This document shows positions 51,836 to 60,523 of a stretch of 64,000 bases of DNA, in pieces. Each line of letters begins with the position of its first letter. The first letter of the stretch is position 1. The DNA is from Candidatus Paceibacterota bacterium. GTDB taxonomy: Bacteria; Verrucomicrobiota; Verrucomicrobiia; Limisphaerales; UBA8199. The translations under genes and the position numbers were made by a program. The notes beneath the pieces are model-generated. The model was not told where the DNA came from, made no database searches, and saw only the letters and a list, made by a program, of their open reading frames with translations. Location of the stretch: NCBI GenBank assembly GCA_035452965.1, contig DAOTCE010000024.1:1-64000 (forward strand). The letters run 5' to 3'.

Positions 51836-53125
51836 CTAATCGTTGAGAATCTTGACTCGGCGGTGAAGGGCCTGCCAGACGAGCAAAAGGATACGCGGGT
51901 GACGGAGAAAGAAAGGCAGCCACTTCAGGATCTGTCCGGGCGCCCGACGCTTGAAGAAGTGATAGAGGTTTTCATAAGTCGCCTGCACGCCACGCTCCAA
52001 CTCTGCAGGCGTCATCCGGACCGGCTTGAACACCGCGTTGGCCCAGCCGAATTTGTCCCGGTCATGCCGCAAGAGCCGTCCCTCGCTCTTCAACTGGTCG
52101 TATACCGGAGTGCCGGGATAGGGCGTAAGGATGTAGAGCAGCGCGTCCTCCAGCTCCATCTGCTTAATACATGTCTCCGCGGCACTGAAGATGCGCTGGT
52201 CCTCGTTGTCGAAGCCGAATATGAAGAAGCCTTGCACCAGAATGCCGTGCCGATGAAAACGCCGGACGACCTCCTGGTAGCTCTCAACCCGGTTCTGCAC
52301 CACCCCAGCCCGCGCCAATGAGTCTGGATGCACGGTCTGAAAGCCCACCTGCACGAAGAAGCAGCCGGCCTTCTGCATGGCCTCGAGCAGCCGGAGATTT
52401 TTGGTGATAGTGGTGGGGGCCTGCACGGACCAGGCTTTCTTCAACGGCGCAATCTTCTCGCACAGGGCGATGGCGTAGTCCTCGTCCACAAACAAGTTAT
52501 CATCAACGAAGAATACGACGTCCTGTTCCATGCCTTTCATCTCGTCATACACCTTGTCCGGCGAGCGTCGGCGATGCCGGTGCCAGGGAACGTTGGGCAG
52601 GTAGCAGAACTTGCAGGAGTGATTGCAGCCACGGGTAGCCTGGATCATCCCCACCAGGGGGTTTGGCCGAAACAGGTCGCGCCGCGGAATGGGAACGTCG
52701 TCCATTTCCGTGGGCTGGTCCTGCTGATAGACTTTCTTAAGAGCATCGGCAGCCGCATCGTGGAGTAGTAGGGGCCAGACGTATTCGGCCTCGCCGACGA
52801 CGATGGTGTCGGCATGTTGCAGACATTCCTCCGGCATCAGGCAGGCATGCACGCCGCCAATGACTACCTTGGCACCTTTCCCGCGGAACCGATCCGCAAT
52901 GTCAAATGCCCTTTGCGACGAGAAAGTGGTGGCCGTGAGGCCAACCAGGTCGAAGTTCTGCTCATAGGGAACTTCGTCCCAATCCTCGTCAACAATCGTC
53001 ACGTCATGCCCGCCCGACAGCGCGGCCAGAATGCCGAGATGCAGCGGCTGAAACGAGACGCGGGTTAGGAATCGATAGACTCCGTCCTTGACGAACCATC
53101 GCGGCTTGACCAGTAGAATCCGCAC
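51836..53125 (-). CDS. B12-binding-type radical SAM enzyme
   Basis: A 429-residue protein. Residues 1-125 form a Rossmann-like domain of the cobalamin-binding type (MRILLVKPRW, LGILAALSGGHDVTIVDEDW, VGLTATTFSSQ, VVIGGVHACLMPEECL), without the DxHxxG motif, as is usual for B12 radical SAM enzymes. The radical SAM core begins with CNHSCKFC, the CxxxCxxC ligand of a [4Fe-4S] cluster, and FFVDDNLFVD follows. A basic C-terminal stretch (FFKRRAPGQILKWLPFFLRH) may contact the membrane. It lies 2 bp downstream of another radical SAM gene, so the two act together, but the substrate is unknown. Confidence 0.9.
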   Translation of the reverse strand: MRILLVKPRWFVKDGVYRFLTRVSFQPLHLGILAALSGGHDVTIVDEDWDEVPYEQNFDLVGLTATTFSSQRAFDIADRFRGKGAKVVIGGVHACLMPEECLQHADTIVVGEAEYVWPLLLHDAAADALKKVYQQDQPTEMDDVPIPRRDLFRPNPLVGMIQATRGCNHSCKFCYLPNVPWHRHRRRSPDKVYDEMKGMEQDVVFFVDDNLFVDEDYAIALCEKIAPLKKAWSVQAPTTITKNLRLLEAMQKAGCFFVQVGFQTVHPDSLARAGVVQNRVESYQEVVRRFHRHGILVQGFFIFGFDNEDQRIFSAAETCIKQMELEDALLYILTPYPGTPVYDQLKSEGRLLRHDRDKFGWANAVFKPVRMTPAELERGVQATYENLYHFFKRRAPGQILKWLPFFLRHPRILLLVWQALHRRVKILND

Positions 53126-53127
53126 CG

Positions 53128-54321
53128 TCAGAGGCTCCCCAAGAATGCGTTAAGCCTGGCTTTGAGATTGAGCAAGGTGACACCTAGCCGACCCTGCACG
53201 CCAAAGATTTCATTCCACGGACGGTTCTGAACCAAGTGGTTCAGGAAGAGGCGAGCGTTGGCGGTTTGCGTTTCCTCATGGGGGCTGCGGGTTTCGATGT
53301 TCTCAGGCTCAAAGAAACAAGACGGATCTTCAGCCAGGTAGTCGCCGGTGTGGTAATACGCCAGGGAGCGGCAGCCGCGACAGGAATCCCCATACCGGCA
53401 ACGTTCACACTTGCCTTTGACCGGGCGCGGTCGGCGCAGTGTGCGCATGATGTCGGACTCAGCGAAGATCCTGGACAATGGCTGGTCGCGCACATTGCCG
53501 CAGCAAACCGGGCTGTCCAGGAGGTGCACGCAGGGAGCCACGTCGCCTTCGGCGTTGATACCGATGAACGTGCGGCCGGCTTGGCAGCCAAGATTGCCCA
53601 GGCTGAGCCCGCGGCCACCCAAAGTCAGGTGCGTGGCATTCGGCGCGGCAAAGAATGGTGTATAACTGACGTAGCTCAGCGGATTGTCGCGCAGGGCTGG
53701 ATGAATCTGGCCCCCCATGTCGTTCCGGTCGAAACACAAATGACGGGCCTTAGCCGCGGCGCCGCGCGGCACAAACGGTGAACGAATCACTGCAATCTTC
53801 CGGGCCAGCAGCCAGTCCATAGTGCTCTTCAGCGTCCGGAGGTTCTGCCGGGAAACTGTAAGCAGCACGAAGCTGGGAACGTCATGCTCGGCACAGGTCC
53901 TGAGAAGGTACTCCAGGCGTTCCCGGTTGCCAGAGCGGCACCGTTTCTGGATGTCCTCATCCACCGAATCGAGGGAGAAACCCATGGTTAGATGGCCGGC
54001 GGCAGCGCTTTTGAGCCGTTTGAGCCTGGACGAATCGAGACCGCTGCCGCTGGTGTTTACGAAGGTATATAGACCGTTTCGGGCGTTGTGCGCAATGAGT
54101 TCCAGATGGTCAGGCCGCTGCAAGATCTCGCCGCCGGAAAAGGAGACCGCTCCCTTGGGACAGATGGCCTTCAACTCGTCAAGCACCAGCCGTTTGGCCT
54201 CGTCCGTGGAAAGTTCCTGCTTCTGTGCAGGGGTCGCCCGCTCGGTCATGCAGTAGGGGCAACCCTGGTCGCACCGCCGGGTGGCCTCGAAATAGCACAA
54301 GAAGAAACTGGGCCTTCTCAT
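53128..54321 (-). CDS. radical SAM/SPASM-type enzyme
   Basis: A 397-residue protein. CDQGCPYC near residue 17 is the SAM-cluster motif (CxxxCxxC) and VSFSGGEILQRPD the GGE motif. The C-terminal third carries many cysteines (NLGCQAGRTFIGINAEGDVA, PVCCGNV, KCERCRYGDSCRGCRS, DPSCFF), the SPASM/twitch pattern for auxiliary [4Fe-4S] clusters, as in peptide-modifying enzymes. It comes first in a two-gene operon with a B12-type radical SAM enzyme. ATG 54321 is chosen; a TTG at 54348 is possible. The ATG overlaps the stop of a possible 73-codon frame as ATGA. Confidence 0.9.
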   Translation of the reverse strand: MRRPSFFLCYFEATRRCDQGCPYCMTERATPAQKQELSTDEAKRLVLDELKAICPKGAVSFSGGEILQRPDHLELIAHNARNGLYTFVNTSGSGLDSSRLKRLKSAAAGHLTMGFSLDSVDEDIQKRCRSGNRERLEYLLRTCAEHDVPSFVLLTVSRQNLRTLKSTMDWLLARKIAVIRSPFVPRGAAAKARHLCFDRNDMGGQIHPALRDNPLSYVSYTPFFAAPNATHLTLGGRGLSLGNLGCQAGRTFIGINAEGDVAPCVHLLDSPVCCGNVRDQPLSRIFAESDIMRTLRRPRPVKGKCERCRYGDSCRGCRSLAYYHTGDYLAEDPSCFFEPENIETRSPHEETQTANARLFLNHLVQNRPWNEIFGVQGRLGVTLLNLKARLNAFLGSL

Positions 54322-54539
54322 CGGCTTACCGAGAAAGGCAGCGCGCAAGTGACTTCAACAAGATTGTCCACCAGCATTCGAGGGCCGCAGATCGCATTTG
54401 AGCGCCATCCTACCAACGAGCAGCCAAACAGCAAGGGAAAGGGAATTGAGTTCCAATTTCGGCCTTTGGGTGGCAACTCGCGCGCATCACGGCGCTTCAG
54501 GGATCCACAGCGCGAATCGGTTCGAGGAATTCGCCCCAT
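54318..54539 (-). CDS. possible 73-codon ORF coupled to the radical SAM operon
   Basis: A frame of 73 codons (MGRIPRTDSRCGSLKRRDA to TCALPFSVSR, four Cys) ends in TGA overlapping the SPASM enzyme ATG as ATGA. Position suggests a precursor or leader peptide. However, third positions are only about half G/C, below neighbouring genes, and no family is recognised, so it may be chance. Confidence 0.2.
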   Translation of the reverse strand: MGRIPRTDSRCGSLKRRDARELPPKGRNWNSIPFPLLFGCSLVGWRSNAICGPRMLVDNLVEVTCALPFSVSR

Positions 54540-54695
54540 TCCCCATGTAGAGATCAGGCCCTGGTCCGCAAGAAGACCTTACTGTATCCCAGCGTATTCT
54601 CATCGGAACGCCCTAAAGCCGCCTCCACTGACAACTCTGCGAGATTTCCTGGTTTCCAATTCCAGCATCCTGCCGTAGCATTCCATCAAGCCAAT
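54322..54695. other. 374-bp divergent intergenic region
   Basis: This gap separates the radical SAM operon (-) from the glutamine amidotransferase gene (+). It should carry both promoters, but no confident -35/-10 pair stands out. The weak 73-codon frame (54318-54539) is the only coding candidate. Confidence 0.5.
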
Positions 54696-55262
<567 letters not shown>

Positions 55263-55307
55263 ACCCTTCAGCGCCAGCGATTCCCTGAACCCTGCCGTAC
55301 AACAACC

Positions 55308-55340
55308 AGGCACGGGAGGTTATTTGATCCCGTGCCTTTG
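55308..55340. terminator. hairpin terminator between convergent genes
   Basis: AGGCACGGGA, a 10-nt loop, then TCCCGTGCCT form a perfect 10-bp stem followed by TTTG on the plus strand. It lies between the convergent trpG (ends 55262) and RRM (ends 55385) genes and could serve both. Confidence 0.75.
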
Positions 55341-55384
55341 CCAAAGGCATCCCGGAGGACGCCTCAAAGTGATTCGCTGCGGCG

Positions 55385-55681
55385 CTATTCGCGCCGTCCG
55401 CCGTAGCCGCCGCCCGAACGGGGCGCACGCTCCTCGCGCGGGCGCGCTTCATTGACGGTCAGCGCCCGGCCATCAAGCTCTTTGCCGTTGAGCGCCTTGA
55501 TAGCGGCATCAGCGCCTTCCTTGCTTTCCATGGTCACAAAGCCGAAGCCGCGCGGGCGCCCGCTGAATTTGTCCCGGATCAAGTCCACCTCCAGGACTGT
55601 GCCGTGCGCACCGAACAGGTCCTGCATCTGTTCTTGCGTTGCATTGAAGGAAAGATTTCCGACAAACAGTTTTGTACTCAC
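55385..55681 (-). CDS. RRM-domain RNA-binding protein
   Basis: A 98-residue protein with one RNA recognition motif. RNP2 is LFVGNL and RNP1 is RGFGFVTM, both intact with aromatic residues for RNA stacking. It ends in an Arg/Gly-rich tail (APRSGGGYGGRRE) as in cyanobacterial Rbp-type and other bacterial glycine-rich RRM proteins, which are often cold- or stress-responsive. The start is taken as GTG 55681 (VSTKLFVGNLSF), with AAGAAGAG upstream as a possible ribosome binding site; an upstream start at 55741 adds an unlike basic stretch. Confidence 0.9.
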   Translation of the reverse strand: MSTKLFVGNLSFNATQEQMQDLFGAHGTVLEVDLIRDKFSGRPRGFGFVTMESKEGADAAIKALNGKELDGRALTVNEARPREERAPRSGGGYGGRRE

Positions 55682-55795
55682 GATGACTCTTCTTTTCGAC
55701 TCACTGCCCTTTCGCGACCGTTCCCGACCTTCGGGTTTCAAATCATCACTGAACCGTGTTCAACTGAGGATTCACCTGTCTTCGAAACTGGTCAG

Positions 55796-56776
55796 CTATC
55801 TATTGGCGCCGACTTTAGCCGCTTTGGATGGGGACGCAACAACAATTTTGACCGGTGTGCCGCCCTGCCGTTTGCTCTCGTCGGCCGCTTCCATGAAAGC
55901 GATGATTTCCATCGTTTCCTCGGGTTTGACCGGTGCGATGCCCGTTTGGAAGAATTCCATGATTGCCGCCACCAACGGCTCGTAGCCGTCGTAAGCGCCT
56001 ATCGCCGTTTCGCCCTTTTCACCCTTGGCCAGCCCGCGGAAACCCTTGTCCTCGCGATAAATGCCCTTGCGCCCGTCGTTCCAGGTGCCGACCACCTCGA
56101 TCAGGCCGTTGGTGGTGGTTCCGCGCTGCACGGTTGCGCACCCGGTGCCCATAACGGTGTACAGGCTCTCCACCCCATGCACGCCATACCAAAACAGGTC
56201 AGGGTGATGCGGCTCTAGGGAGCAAGGGCCGTAGGTCTCCGCGTACTGCACCCGGCCAATCAAACCGTTGCGCACCGCCTGCGTGTTCTTCCCGAACCGG
56301 AGCGCCGACGAACTGAACACCGGAACCTTGGCTACCTTGGCTAGCCGGAAAATCTCCCGGGTATCCCGCAGCGACGCCGCCATCGGCTTGTCAATATACA
56401 CCGGCTTGCGCGCCTTCAACACGGGCTTCACTTGCTCCAGGTGCGGGCGCCCGTCAACGCTCTCCAGCAAGACCACATCCACGTCCTGGCATAAACCTTC
56501 GATACTGTCGTAGATCTTCACCCCATATTTCTCTCGCAACGTCTTCGAGTAGCTCTCGACATGCGCGATACTGGAGGGGATGTCCGGGCTGCCGCCCTTG
56601 TAGGCCGCAATAACCTTGCCGCCCGGCACGTGTCCCTTGGCGGCTGGATTGTTCAGGATTTCAGTGAAAGCGAGCACGTGCGACGTGTCGCAGCCGATGA
56701 TTCCGATCCGCAATTCCGCACCCGTCGCCATCACCCCACACGCCGACATTATCACGCAGGTGAGTAAAAGTCTCAT
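55796..56776 (-). CDS. Gfo/Idh/MocA family oxidoreductase with signal peptide
   Basis: A 326-residue protein, shorter than the other three Gfo/Idh members in the window. It has a Sec-type signal (LLLTCVIMSACGVMATGA) instead of a Tat motif, then the NAD(P) fold (LRIGIIGCDTSHVLAF, with DTSH in place of a GxxG pair) and the EKP equivalent YIDKPMAAS. FWYGVHGVESLYTVMGTGC is the substrate-side His region. A Sec-exported protein would have to gain its cofactor outside or not use one, so it may be catalytically unusual. The gene stands alone, divergent from the lysine aminotransferase. Confidence 0.85.
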   Translation of the reverse strand: MRLLLTCVIMSACGVMATGAELRIGIIGCDTSHVLAFTEILNNPAAKGHVPGGKVIAAYKGGSPDIPSSIAHVESYSKTLREKYGVKIYDSIEGLCQDVDVVLLESVDGRPHLEQVKPVLKARKPVYIDKPMAASLRDTREIFRLAKVAKVPVFSSSALRFGKNTQAVRNGLIGRVQYAETYGPCSLEPHHPDLFWYGVHGVESLYTVMGTGCATVQRGTTTNGLIEVVGTWNDGRKGIYREDKGFRGLAKGEKGETAIGAYDGYEPLVAAIMEFFQTGIAPVKPEETMEIIAFMEAADESKRQGGTPVKIVVASPSKAAKVGANR

Positions 56777-57432
56777 AGAGCAAATTTGCCGTGTTGTTTA
56801 GAAACGCGGTGAAAATACGCGACTTCAGGCGCATTGCCAGCCGGAAATTCCTGGAGTACCCCCCACAGGACGATGCCTTGCCTACCTCGCCCCGCAGCAA
56901 ACATGTACTGAATCCTCGGTAAAAGCAGGGGACTGCCCTTGTTCTTCCACCGCCGGGTGGGTCGGTACCGTGCCAAGGTCAGGGAGTGACTTCGCACGGC
57001 GATGCATTGCCTGCCCCCCAGGCCCATACAAATCACGGCGTTGGGACGGTGCCAATCCGGCGGGACCCCGGTGTGGTTCCCATGGGGGTCGGCCCCCATG
57101 GGAACCACACCGGGGTATAACGGGTTTCACAGCGTTGTCGCACCGGGGAGGCTATTCGGACGAAAATTTGGGCGCGGTGTTGATGCAAGTGCGGCACGGG
57201 CGCTTGCGTTCATAACTGACAACGTGGGCGCCAGACACAGGTATCAAAAGGTGTGTCTTGGCTTGCCAACTTACCCTGAGCAAGCCGTTGGCGGCAGAGA
57301 AAATCCGGCGGAGAAGCACGCCCGCTGCCGCATTGGAATGCTAATCGTGGAAAGTTGGCCATCAATTTGGCTTGAGCAAGCGAAGCCGCTTCGTTAGCTT
57401 CACACCAGGTTTTGCCAGTGCGGAGACCACGT
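56777..57432. other. 656-bp divergent intergenic region
   Basis: This gap contains hairpin element copy 3 (57046-57159) between the Gfo/Idh and lysine aminotransferase genes. The other roughly 500 bp show no convincing gene or RNA; reading frames crossing the hairpin are palindrome artefacts. Confidence 0.55.
57046..57159 (+). repeat. dispersed hairpin element, copy 3
   Basis: The core at 57065-57116 has the same perfect 24-bp arms and TCGG loop as copy 1. The flanks ACGGTGCCAATCCGGCGGG and ATAACGGGTTTCACAGCGTT through GGCTATTCGG match copy 2 in inverted orientation. It lies in a divergent intergenic region. Confidence 0.92.
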
Positions 57433-58809
57433 ATGCATGTAGTTGATAAAGCCCAAGACGCTGCCGTCCAAAAGGTCGCGGCGCCGCGTCTGTCGGCTCC
57501 CGTCCCGCCACAACAGGTCATCGCTGAGCTGGAACGGCATATTTTGGTGGACGGCTTCAAGCTCGTCTTCGATCTGGCCCGTAGCCGCGGATCGAGGTTT
57601 GTGGATGCAGCCACCGGCCGTGAGCTGATTGACCTCTACAGCTTCTACGCCTCTCAGCCCATCGGCTTCAACCACCCCTATTTCGATCGGCCGGAAGTCA
57701 AAGCCGACTTGCTCGCGGCGGCCAGGATCAAAGTGGCCAACGCGGATGTCTATACGGTGCAGTTCGCGACTTTTGTCCAGACGTTCGCGCGCGTAGCCGG
57801 CATGGCTCCGCTGGAACGCTACTTCTTCATCGAAGGCGGCGCTCTGGCGGTGGAAAACGCCCTCAAGGCTGCGATGGATTGGAAGGTCAGGAAGAACCTC
57901 GCTGCGGGCAGGGGCGAGCGCGGGACGGAGATCATCCACTTCGAGCGCGCCTTCCATGGACGCAGCGGATACACGATGAGCTTGACGAACACCGACGTTC
58001 GCAAGATCGCCCACTTCGCCAAGTTCCCCTGGCCGCGGATTATTTCGCCCAGCCTGGACTTTTCCCTGCCGCCGGCACAGCGCGATGCGGCAGTTCTGGA
58101 GAAGGAAAAGCTGGCGCTGAAGCAGATACAGGAGGTCCTGGCGCGGAAGGCCGCAGATATCGCCGCCATCATCATCGAACCGATCCAGGGCGAGGGCGGC
58201 GACAATCATTTCCGGCGCGAATTCCTGCAGGCGCTGCGCCGCGTATGCGACGAGAACGAAATTCTCCTTATCTTCGACGAAGTCCAGTCCGGCCTGGGAA
58301 TTACCGGCAAGACCTGGTGCTGCCAGCACTTCGATGTGCTGCCGGACCTGCTCGCGTTCGGCAAGAAGGTGCAGGTCTGCGGTGTGATGGCCGGGCCGCG
58401 GCTGGATGAGGTCAAGGACAACTGCTTCCGCCTGCCCAGTCGCATCAACTCGACCTGGGGCGGTAACTTCACCGACTACGTCCGCTCCACGCACTACCTG
58501 CGCATCATCGAACAGGAGCGGCTCGTCGAGAACGCGCGCGTCAAAGGCGAACGGCTTCTGTCTGAACTCAAAGCGCTGGCAGTGAAGTATCCAGTTGTCT
58601 CAGCGGTCCGCGGGCGCGGGCTAATGCTGGCGTTCGATTTGCCCAGCACCACCGCCCGCGATGCCTTCTGGAAGGGCGCGTATGAGCTTGGCCTGCTCGT
58701 TGTCCGCTGCGGCGAGCGGTCCATCCGGCTGCGACCGGTGCTGGACGTGCAGGACGACATCATCGAACAAGCCTTGCTCATCATGGACCATGAGTGCCGC
58801 CGCCTCTGA
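57433..58809 (+). CDS. lat: L-lysine 6-transaminase
   Basis: A 458-residue class III PLP-dependent aminotransferase that moves the epsilon-amino group of lysine to 2-oxoglutarate, giving 2-aminoadipate semialdehyde. FYASQPIGFNHPYF, FFIEGGALAVENALKAAMDW, HFERAFHGRSGYTMSLTNT and IEPIQGEGGDNHFR match the LAT family; the PLP-binding lysine lies in LAFGKKVQVCGVMAG, and SRINSTWGGNFTDYVRS follows. A GGAGA at 57422-57426 six bases before the ATG at 57433 supports this start over TTG 57412. The aldehyde dehydrogenase that would oxidise the product starts 67 bp downstream. Confidence 0.93.
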   Translation: MHVVDKAQDAAVQKVAAPRLSAPVPPQQVIAELERHILVDGFKLVFDLARSRGSRFVDAATGRELIDLYSFYASQPIGFNHPYFDRPEVKADLLAAARIKVANADVYTVQFATFVQTFARVAGMAPLERYFFIEGGALAVENALKAAMDWKVRKNLAAGRGERGTEIIHFERAFHGRSGYTMSLTNTDVRKIAHFAKFPWPRIISPSLDFSLPPAQRDAAVLEKEKLALKQIQEVLARKAADIAAIIIEPIQGEGGDNHFRREFLQALRRVCDENEILLIFDEVQSGLGITGKTWCCQHFDVLPDLLAFGKKVQVCGVMAGPRLDEVKDNCFRLPSRINSTWGGNFTDYVRSTHYLRIIEQERLVENARVKGERLLSELKALAVKYPVVSAVRGRGLMLAFDLPSTTARDAFWKGAYELGLLVVRCGERSIRLRPVLDVQDDIIEQALLIMDHECRRL

Positions 58810-58876
58810 AAGCACGCAGCATTCTTGTCGCAAACGCTTTTAAATGAAACACCCCTGATCACTACTGGTCTAAATT

Positions 58877-60445
58877 ATGACTTCCACCCGACGATCCAAG
58901 ACGCGCCTGACTGCTTCGACCTCCACAGTCGCGACCTTGCAGCGGCTCGGTTTGAAGGCTGAGAATCCCGGCGTCTTTTGCGACGAATGGCTTGGCAGCG
59001 GCAAAGCGCTGAAGTGCATCTCCCCAATTGACGGCAGGGCCTTGGCCACCGTCCGCACGGCCACAGCGCAAGATTACGAACGCGCCATCCTGCGCGCGCA
59101 GGAAGCTTTCTGCGAATGGCAGCTCGTGCCGGCGCCAAGACGTGGCGAAATTGTGCGCCAACTCGGCAATGCCTTGCGCAACGCCAAGCGCGACCTCGGG
59201 CGGCTGGTAACGCTTGAAATGGGAAAGATCCTGGCTGAAGGCCAGGGCGAAGTGCAGGAGATGATTGACATTTGTGACTTCGCCGTCGGTCTTTCGCGCC
59301 AGCTTTACGGCCTGACCATCGCCTCGGAACGCCCACAACATCGGATGATGGAACAGTGGCATCCGTTGGGCGTCGTCGGCGTCATTACCGCTTTCAATTT
59401 CCCCGTCGCCGTCTGGTCCTGGAACAGCGCCCTGGCGGCGGTCTGCGGCGATGCTACCCTCTGGAAGCCCTCGAGCCAGACACCGCTCACTGCCATCGCC
59501 ACCGTCCGAATCGCCGAGCGCATCTGTCGCGCCAACAAGGTTAACCCAGCCATCTTCAGCCTGGTGATTGGTGATGGGGCGACGGTCGGTGAGCGCCTTA
59601 TAAACGATCCGCGTATTCCGCTGATCTCCGCCACTGGTTCAACCCGAATGGGCCGGCATGCGGCAGAGGTTGTAGCCCGCCGCCTGGGTCGGTCACTCCT
59701 GGAGCTGGGGGGCAACAACGCCATCGTCGTCACCCCCACCGCCGACCTGGACCTCGCCCTGCGCGCCATCCTGTTCGGCGCCGTTGGCACCGCCGGCCAA
59801 CGCTGCACTACCACCCGTCGGATCATCCTGCACGAATCCCTGCGTGAGCCCCTCACCCGCAGCCTTGTCGAAGCCTACGGGCAGGTCCGCATCGGCAATC
59901 CGCTCAACGCGGGAACCCTCATGGGGCCCCTGATCAACGCCCGCGCCGTCGCCGATATGCAGGCTGCGCTGGCCGAGGTGCGCAAGGAGGGTGGTCAAGT
60001 CCTTTACGGCGGCGAACCTTTGCGGGGGCCGGACTACCCCGGGGGGTGCTACGTGCGGCCGTGCCTGGTCGCCGCTCGACACGACATGAGAATTGTCCGG
60101 GAGGAGACATTCGCGCCGATTCTCTACCTCATCACCTATCGCACTCTCGACGAGGCCATCGCCTGTCACAACTCGGTGCCCCAAGGGCTCAGTTCCGCCA
60201 TCTTCACCAACGACCTGCGCGAAGCCGAACGGTTCCTTTCTGCCTGTGGCAGCGACTGCGGCATTGCCAATGTGAACATCGGCACCAGCGGCGCGGAAAT
60301 CGGCGGGGCCTTCGGCGGGGAGAAGGAAACCGGCGGTGGCCGCGAGAGCGGCAGCGATGCCTGGAAGGCCTACATGCGCCGCCAAACCGTGACCGTCAAC
60401 TACTCAAAAGAACTTCCGCTGGCGCAGGGAATCGTTTTCGGCTAG
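58877..60445 (+). CDS. amaB: ALDH7-type aldehyde dehydrogenase (2-aminoadipate semialdehyde)
   Basis: A 522-residue NAD(P)-dependent aldehyde dehydrogenase of the antiquitin/ALDH7 branch. Glu276 in LELGGNNAIV is the general base and Cys310 in GQRCTTTRR the nucleophile; ITAFNFPVAVWSWNSALAAV is the NAD site and GGAFGGEKETGGGRESGSDA the ALDH7-type C-terminal loop. The family oxidises 2-aminoadipate semialdehyde to 2-aminoadipate, which fits the lysine 6-aminotransferase immediately upstream: together they run lysine to 2-aminoadipate. No Shine-Dalgarno sequence is evident; translation may be reached from the upstream gene. Confidence 0.9.
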   Translation: MTSTRRSKTRLTASTSTVATLQRLGLKAENPGVFCDEWLGSGKALKCISPIDGRALATVRTATAQDYERAILRAQEAFCEWQLVPAPRRGEIVRQLGNALRNAKRDLGRLVTLEMGKILAEGQGEVQEMIDICDFAVGLSRQLYGLTIASERPQHRMMEQWHPLGVVGVITAFNFPVAVWSWNSALAAVCGDATLWKPSSQTPLTAIATVRIAERICRANKVNPAIFSLVIGDGATVGERLINDPRIPLISATGSTRMGRHAAEVVARRLGRSLLELGGNNAIVVTPTADLDLALRAILFGAVGTAGQRCTTTRRIILHESLREPLTRSLVEAYGQVRIGNPLNAGTLMGPLINARAVADMQAALAEVRKEGGQVLYGGEPLRGPDYPGGCYVRPCLVAARHDMRIVREETFAPILYLITYRTLDEAIACHNSVPQGLSSAIFTNDLREAERFLSACGSDCGIANVNIGTSGAEIGGAFGGEKETGGGRESGSDAWKAYMRRQTVTVNYSKELPLAQGIVFG

Positions 60446-60523
60446 GGCCGGCGCGCCGGGCGGAATGGGGAATCCTGAAACAATTGGCGACCGCGTCACC
60501 GGACTGTTATCTTGGTCGCGGCT

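Noticed and set aside
54515..54545. GGTTCGAGGAATTCG resembling a tRNA T-loop
   Set aside because: No matching acceptor, D or anticodon arms can be folded around it.
57002..57397. Repeated short reading frames across the three hairpin elements
   Set aside because: The same peptide-like string (FPWGSAPMGTTPG and its mirror) arises on both strands purely from the perfect palindrome.
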